Source: an uncultured Bacteroidales bacterium (GTDB lineage Bacteria; Bacteroidota; Bacteroidia; Bacteroidales; UBA932). From it: a DNA stretch of 64,000 nt. Positions 59,588-64,000 of the stretch are shown here, one piece after another. Under the pieces are notes generated by a model. It had not been told where the DNA came from. It made no database searches and saw only the letters and a program-made list of their open reading frames with translations. Location: positions 62,001 to 126,000 of the forward strand of contig UQMB01000003.1 of NCBI GenBank assembly GCA_900541925.1, in the 5' to 3' direction. The translations under genes and the position numbers were made by a program. Position 1 is the first letter of the stretch. The number at the start of each line of letters is the position of its first letter.

Positions 59588-62500
59588 ATGAAGAGTCAGT
59601 CATTGATTTCTTTTATGGGTAGGGTCGCGCTTGCGGGCGCTCTCCTGCTCGGAGTCTGCACAACAGCATTTGCGCAGCAGAAAATCTCAGGAACAGTGTT
59701 GGATGCATCCGGACAGGCCGTGATCGGCGCCGGTGTTGTCGTTGAAGGCACCACCAACGGCGTTGTAGTCGACCTGGACGGCAACTGGGCACTCACTGTC
59801 CCTACGGGATCCAATCTTGTCGTATCCTGCATCGGTTACGTGGACCAGAAGTTCACAGTACAGGCCGGCAGGGATAAATATGACGTAGTTCTCCAGGAGA
59901 GCAGCACCATGCTCGACGAGACTGTCGTCATCGGTTACGGTACCGTCAAGGTGCGTGACCTCACCGGATCCGTCTCAGCAGTGAGCTCCAAGGATCTTGA
60001 GGTTCCTGTCGCCAGCGTCGGAGAGGCCCTTCAGGGCAAGATGGCCGGTGTCGTTGTTTCCCTCAATGATGCCACCCCTGGCGCCGAGCCGCAGATCCGC
60101 GTGCGTGGTGCCAAGTCCATCACCCAGACCAACAACCCTCTCTACATCGTGGACGGCTTCCCTGTAAGCAGCCTCGTGAACGTCCCTTCAGACCAGATCA
60201 AGTCTATCAACGTCCTCAAGGATGCGGCCGCCACAGCCATCTACGGTTCCCGCGGTGCAGCCGGCGTCGTGATCGTGACCACCAAGAGCGCTGTCGAGGG
60301 ACAGACCCAGGTTACCTACAACGGCTTCGTGCAGATCAAGGATTCGTCTTCCAGCGTGCGCGATGTGATGGATACCTATGACTACCTGAAGTTCACCCTC
60401 GGATATGCGGCAGACTTCAATGTTGATAGGTATGCATCTTTGAGACAGTACTTTGGTATAGGTGCGGAGAATGGCAACCACTATGCCGATTATGCCAATG
60501 TGAAAACTCACAACTGGCAGGAGGACCTCTACAAGACGGGTATCGCCCACAGCCACAACCTCACCATCAGCAACGGTACGAAGAAGAACAGGACCATGTT
60601 CTCCCTCAACTTCCTCAACGACGACGGTACCGTTATCAACTCCTATTTCCGCAGGATCAATGCTTCTCTCAAGACTATCGAGAAGCTCAGTGATACTTTT
60701 GATGTAGAACTCAATGTTTCTTATTCCTACAGACAGAACCGTTCCAACCCTCGTTTGGCTTCAGCTTTCCGTTACAAACCTCTTGACACTGTGTTTGGTG
60801 ATGAGACTGCAAGCGGAGGATTCGGCGCTGGCTATGACGGATATATCAGTGATGCTGCCAATCCTGTAGAACTTACCTGGAATGAGCAGAATACAAACTA
60901 TAGCCACAACTTCCGCGGTATCGCCGCCGCCAACTGGACTCCGCTCAAGGGTCTCAAACTCCGCAGCGAGATCGGACTCAGCAAGAACTTCAGCAAGTCT
61001 GAAGGTTATGTTGCCGGTTACGGCACTACCACCAACTCTGCATCTCTTCGTAGGACCGAGTCTGGTGATATGCACTGGACCAACACCATCTCTTATGAGC
61101 TCCCTCTCAACACCGAGTTCCATAGGGCAGACGTGATGGTCGGCAGCGAGTGGATTCAGAACTCAAGCGAGTGGATGCAGTATTATGCGGAACTCTTCCC
61201 GTCATACTTTGACAGGGACAGAGCTCTTGCCATGCTTTCTCAGGGCACCAAGAACAATGCTTTCACTCAGAATGTGGATATTCCTGGCCGTTCTCTTTCA
61301 TTCTTTGGCCGTGCGAACTATACCTTGCTTGACAAGTATATGTTCACCTTCACGATGCGCGCCGACGGTTCTTCACGCTTCGCTCCGAACAACCACTGGG
61401 GCTACTTCCCGGCTGGCGCTTTCGCATGGCGTGTGATTGACGAGCCTTTCATGGCAAACACCAAGGACTGGCTCTCCAACCTCAAACTCCGCCTTTCTTA
61501 TGGTGTGACCGGTTCTGACGCCATCAGCTCCAACCTCTGGAGGGAATCATGGTCTCTCAGCACAGGTGCCACCAACTATACCATCTCTGACAACAGAACC
61601 GACACCAATACCGGATACGGTTATCCTTATCAGCCAGGTTCAATGGCTCCGAATCCTGACCTCAAGTGGGAGTCAACCGTTTCCCGCAACCTCGGTGTTG
61701 ACTATGGCTTCCTTGATGAGCGCATCTATGGTACCGTGGAGGGCTATTGGAGCACCACTTATGACCTTCTTATGCCGGTCAGCGTCAAATCCGCATCAGG
61801 ATACAGCTATCAGTTCCAGAACATGGGTACGGTATCCAACAAGGGTCTTGAGCTTTCCATCGGTGGAGATATAGTCCGCAGCAAGGATTTCACCCTCAGC
61901 GCCAACTTTATCTACAACTACAATGTCAACCGTATTGAGAAACTCTCTAATACCGTGACGGCCAACACCTATGGTCAGTGGGTCAACTCCGAGCATAACC
62001 CGAGCGCCGGAGAGTATTACCTCCGCGAGGGTGCTGCTATTGGCTCAATAAAGGTCTTTGCTTATGATGGTTGGTACACAACTGATGACTTTAATTATGA
62101 TCCGACTACAGGCATCTATACTCTGAAAGAGAATATTGTTGATTGGTCTATGGACTCTTATTCTACCTCACTCAAGCGTGGAGCCAATCAGTTGGCTTTC
62201 CCTGGTGCAGCCAAAGTGAAAGATCTTGATGGAAATGGTTACATTGATGAGGTTGATACATATGAGCTTGGCGCAATGACTCCGCCTTCGACCGGTTCAT
62301 TCAACCTCTCCGGCCGTTGGAAGAATCTCGACTTCTCCGCCAACTTCAACTATGTGATCGGTGGTTACCTTCTTAACTATTGGTCTCTCATGTCAACGTA
62401 TGGAGGAAAGGACAATTACTTCGGTGCAAACCGTCTTGCTTTCGTTTCAGAGGCTTACTCTCCATATCGCTGGAACAACGGTGACCTCGAACTCGTGAGC

Positions 62501-62857
62501 GATCCGGCAGAGCTTGATGCGATGAATGCCAATGCTACCATGCACACTCCGACTTCGATGAAGGGACTTCTCTTCGACCGTTGGGTTGAGGATGCCTCAT
62601 ATCTGCGTCTCAAGAATCTGACTGTCGGCTATACCTTGCCGAAGAGCATTTCAAGCAAGGTCGGCATGAAGAACATCCGTGCATACTTCACGGCTTCAAA
62701 TGTCTTCACCCTGACAAAGTACACTGGACTTGACCCTGAAGTCAATACCAATAGCGGTCGTTCTATGGGTGGTTCCAGCTTCCCTACACCGGGCGTGGAC
62801 AACAACGCTTATCCTATCGCCCGTACTTACACAATCGGTCTTAACATCACATTGTAA
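59588..62857 (+). CDS. SusC/RagA-type TonB-dependent outer-membrane transporter
   Basis: A 1089-residue protein with a signal peptide (VALAGALLLGVCTTAFAQQ), a carboxypeptidase-regulatory-like beta domain (ISGTVLDASGQAVIGAGVVV), a TonB plug (DETVVIGYGTVKVRDLTGSV, VIVTTKSAVEGQTQVTYNG) and a C-terminal barrel ending TYTIGLNITL. The plug motif AATAIYGSRGAAGVVIVTTK is the SusC hallmark. It imports a glycan or peptide bound by its SusD partner, 14 bp downstream. The substrate is unknown; no glycoside hydrolase is adjacent inside the window. Base composition from about 60400 is more AT-rich than upstream genes. Confidence 0.95.
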   Translation: MKSQSLISFMGRVALAGALLLGVCTTAFAQQKISGTVLDASGQAVIGAGVVVEGTTNGVVVDLDGNWALTVPTGSNLVVSCIGYVDQKFTVQAGRDKYDVVLQESSTMLDETVVIGYGTVKVRDLTGSVSAVSSKDLEVPVASVGEALQGKMAGVVVSLNDATPGAEPQIRVRGAKSITQTNNPLYIVDGFPVSSLVNVPSDQIKSINVLKDAAATAIYGSRGAAGVVIVTTKSAVEGQTQVTYNGFVQIKDSSSSVRDVMDTYDYLKFTLGYAADFNVDRYASLRQYFGIGAENGNHYADYANVKTHNWQEDLYKTGIAHSHNLTISNGTKKNRTMFSLNFLNDDGTVINSYFRRINASLKTIEKLSDTFDVELNVSYSYRQNRSNPRLASAFRYKPLDTVFGDETASGGFGAGYDGYISDAANPVELTWNEQNTNYSHNFRGIAAANWTPLKGLKLRSEIGLSKNFSKSEGYVAGYGTTTNSASLRRTESGDMHWTNTISYELPLNTEFHRADVMVGSEWIQNSSEWMQYYAELFPSYFDRDRALAMLSQGTKNNAFTQNVDIPGRSLSFFGRANYTLLDKYMFTFTMRADGSSRFAPNNHWGYFPAGAFAWRVIDEPFMANTKDWLSNLKLRLSYGVTGSDAISSNLWRESWSLSTGATNYTISDNRTDTNTGYGYPYQPGSMAPNPDLKWESTVSRNLGVDYGFLDERIYGTVEGYWSTTYDLLMPVSVKSASGYSYQFQNMGTVSNKGLELSIGGDIVRSKDFTLSANFIYNYNVNRIEKLSNTVTANTYGQWVNSEHNPSAGEYYLREGAAIGSIKVFAYDGWYTTDDFNYDPTTGIYTLKENIVDWSMDSYSTSLKRGANQLAFPGAAKVKDLDGNGYIDEVDTYELGAMTPPSTGSFNLSGRWKNLDFSANFNYVIGGYLLNYWSLMSTYGGKDNYFGANRLAFVSEAYSPYRWNNGDLELVSDPAELDAMNANATMHTPTSMKGLLFDRWVEDASYLRLKNLTVGYTLPKSISSKVGMKNIRAYFTASNVFTLTKYTGLDPEVNTNSGRSMGGSSFPTPGVDNNAYPIARTYTIGLNITL

Positions 62858-62871
62858 AGAATACTGCAATA

Positions 62872-64000
62872 ATGAAAAAGAATATCAAATATCTGTTTGC
62901 TGCCCTTTGCGGTACTGCAGTGATGTCTTGCAGCCTGGAGCCGACCTCTCCGTCCTCTGTTGACGGCAACTTCGTCTTCTCGGGTATAGAAACCGCAAAG
63001 ACGGTAATGCTCGGTGCATACAATCAGTACATCAACGACTACAACAACGGCTATGTTCCGAACTTCACCAACATCGGTTCGGACGTGGAGCGTTGTTCGG
63101 TGGGCAATATCACAGACCTTATCGGCGGTGCCCAGCTTTATAATGCCCCTTACACTCAGGATAAGTTCAACATCAATTTCCAAAAGGGGAACTGGGATCG
63201 CTTCTACTCAATTATTTCAAAGTGCAACAGTATCATTGAGTATCTTGAGAAGGATTGGGACAACATCACCAAGGATGCTCCTAACGAGAAGTCAGATCTC
63301 CTCGGACAGGCCTACGCCCTCCGTGCGTCAGTTTACAACGATCTTGTGATCTATTATGGAGATGTTTTCTATGTGACAAAGCCTGGTGATGACGGCGGTG
63401 AGAACCTCACGAGCCGCGATGCCATAATAGAGAGTGAACTTGAGAACCTCTACCGTATCGAGCCTCTTCTCTACACTCTTGGCCAGAACGGACATTATTC
63501 CGACCAGATGACCCGCAACTTCGTGGATGGTCTCATCGGCCGTATGTGTTTCCTTGAGGCTGGTTATCAGACCCGCCGCACTGACCTCGGGGCTGATTTT
63601 TACACCGACAAGGACGGAAAACCTATCAAGTTCAATGTTTGGGGTACCGACGCTGAAAGGAATGCTCAGTATGCACGCCGCGAGGATTGGAAAAAGTTCT
63701 ATGCTGCCGCACTTCCTTACCTCAAGAAGGCTGTCGAGCAGCCGGGCGAGGCTGTACTTACCACTGTTGACCCGCGTTCAGACACCAAGGGCCGTGTTTA
63801 TGACAATCCGTTCCAGTACTACTTCCAGCAGGTCAATGAGCAGAAGAAAGCTACTGAGACTATATATGAGATCACGATGAAGGAGAATGGTGGTGGCTCC
63901 CGCATAGCCTACAACTTTGGCCGTGCGTCTGATGGAGCTTCTCCGGCTATGCCTCCTAAGACCAATGCCCAGATCTGCTCTTATCCGGAGGTTTATTACG
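62872..64000 (+). CDS. SusD/RagB-type surface lipoprotein (cut by window end)
   Basis: The open frame runs from ATG 62872 to the window end, 376 residues visible. It starts with a lipoprotein signal (KYLFAALCGTAVMSCSLEP; the Cys is the lipidation site), followed by the alpha-helical TPR-like scaffold of SusD proteins (GAYNQYINDYNNGYVPNFTN, WDRFYSIISKCNSIIEYLE, GQAYALRASVYNDLVIYYGD). LPYLKKAVEQPGEAVL is also typical. It forms a pedal-bin complex with the SusC barrel and binds the substrate outside the cell. The C-terminal part is beyond the window. Confidence 0.93.
   Translation, partial: MKKNIKYLFAALCGTAVMSCSLEPTSPSSVDGNFVFSGIETAKTVMLGAYNQYINDYNNGYVPNFTNIGSDVERCSVGNITDLIGGAQLYNAPYTQDKFNINFQKGNWDRFYSIISKCNSIIEYLEKDWDNITKDAPNEKSDLLGQAYALRASVYNDLVIYYGDVFYVTKPGDDGGENLTSRDAIIESELENLYRIEPLLYTLGQNGHYSDQMTRNFVDGLIGRMCFLEAGYQTRRTDLGADFYTDKDGKPIKFNVWGTDAERNAQYARREDWKKFYAAALPYLKKAVEQPGEAVLTTVDPRSDTKGRVYDNPFQYYFQQVNEQKKATETIYEITMKENGGGSRIAYNFGRASDGASPAMPPKTNAQICSYPEVYY

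Overview
The window comes from a GC-rich member of the Bacteroidales (phylum Bacteroidota). The evidence is a SusC/SusD pair at the right end, repeated TAnnTTTG promoter boxes (the -7 element of the Bacteroidota primary sigma factor) with almost no Shine-Dalgarno sequences, a GyrB of the short type, large TPR lipoprotein/outer-membrane modules, a bactofilin, a DPP IV-type peptidase and a DUF4493 lipoprotein. Most of the window is ordinary chromosomal backbone. No phage, integrase, insertion sequence or CRISPR array was seen.

Layout. 1-3.7 kb: end of a CapD/FlaA1-type nucleotide-sugar dehydratase, a UDP-glucuronate 4-epimerase-like gene, a DUF47 (PhoU-like) protein and a PiT phosphate transporter, tightly packed on the + strand. 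3.6-11.5 kb: a minus-strand operon of TPR protein, metallo-beta-lactamase hydrolase, MsbA-type ABC exporter, VanZ-like protein and a large amidase/golvesin/FN3 protein. 11.5-18.1 kb: an M28 peptidase homologue that has lost its metal ligands, Pgi, a DUF4493 lipoprotein, a candidate small RNA and a double M16 peptidase. 18.1-23.3 kb: tRNA-Gly(CCC), xylulokinase and xylose symporter, then a radical SAM enzyme paired with a UbiA prenyltransferase. 23.3-30.5 kb: GH2 beta-galactosidase, SecA, bactofilin and YicC.

30.5-35.2 kb: a five-gene minus-strand operon made of a YwqG-like protein, a steroid 5-alpha-reductase, an Old Yellow Enzyme, a short-chain dehydrogenase and a sialidase-fold protein. The middle three enzymes are the combination reported in gut Bacteroidota for reducing 3-oxo-delta-4 steroids and bile acids, for example toward isoallolithocholate. 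This is the most interesting locus in the window. A 166-bp fold-back element lies just upstream, and a 44-bp version that looks like its internal deletion product lies at 21.3 kb.

35.2-46.6 kb: GlnS, an ABC-F ATPase with a ROK regulator, then a four-gene run coupled by ATGA overlaps (a HAMP-only membrane receptor, TrkH, a RecD-like helicase and a DPP IV-type peptidase), and a THUMP-like methyltransferase. 46.7-59.4 kb: phosphohexomutase, Nth and FtsE, a 992-residue TPR protein with an outer-membrane beta-barrel partner, GyrB, a 7TM-HD phosphohydrolase and a short trigger factor that lacks the PPIase domain. 59.4-64 kb: a strong canonical promoter and a SusC/SusD pair, with SusD cut by the window end. 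All functional assignments come from reading motifs and overall protein architecture; no database search was run.
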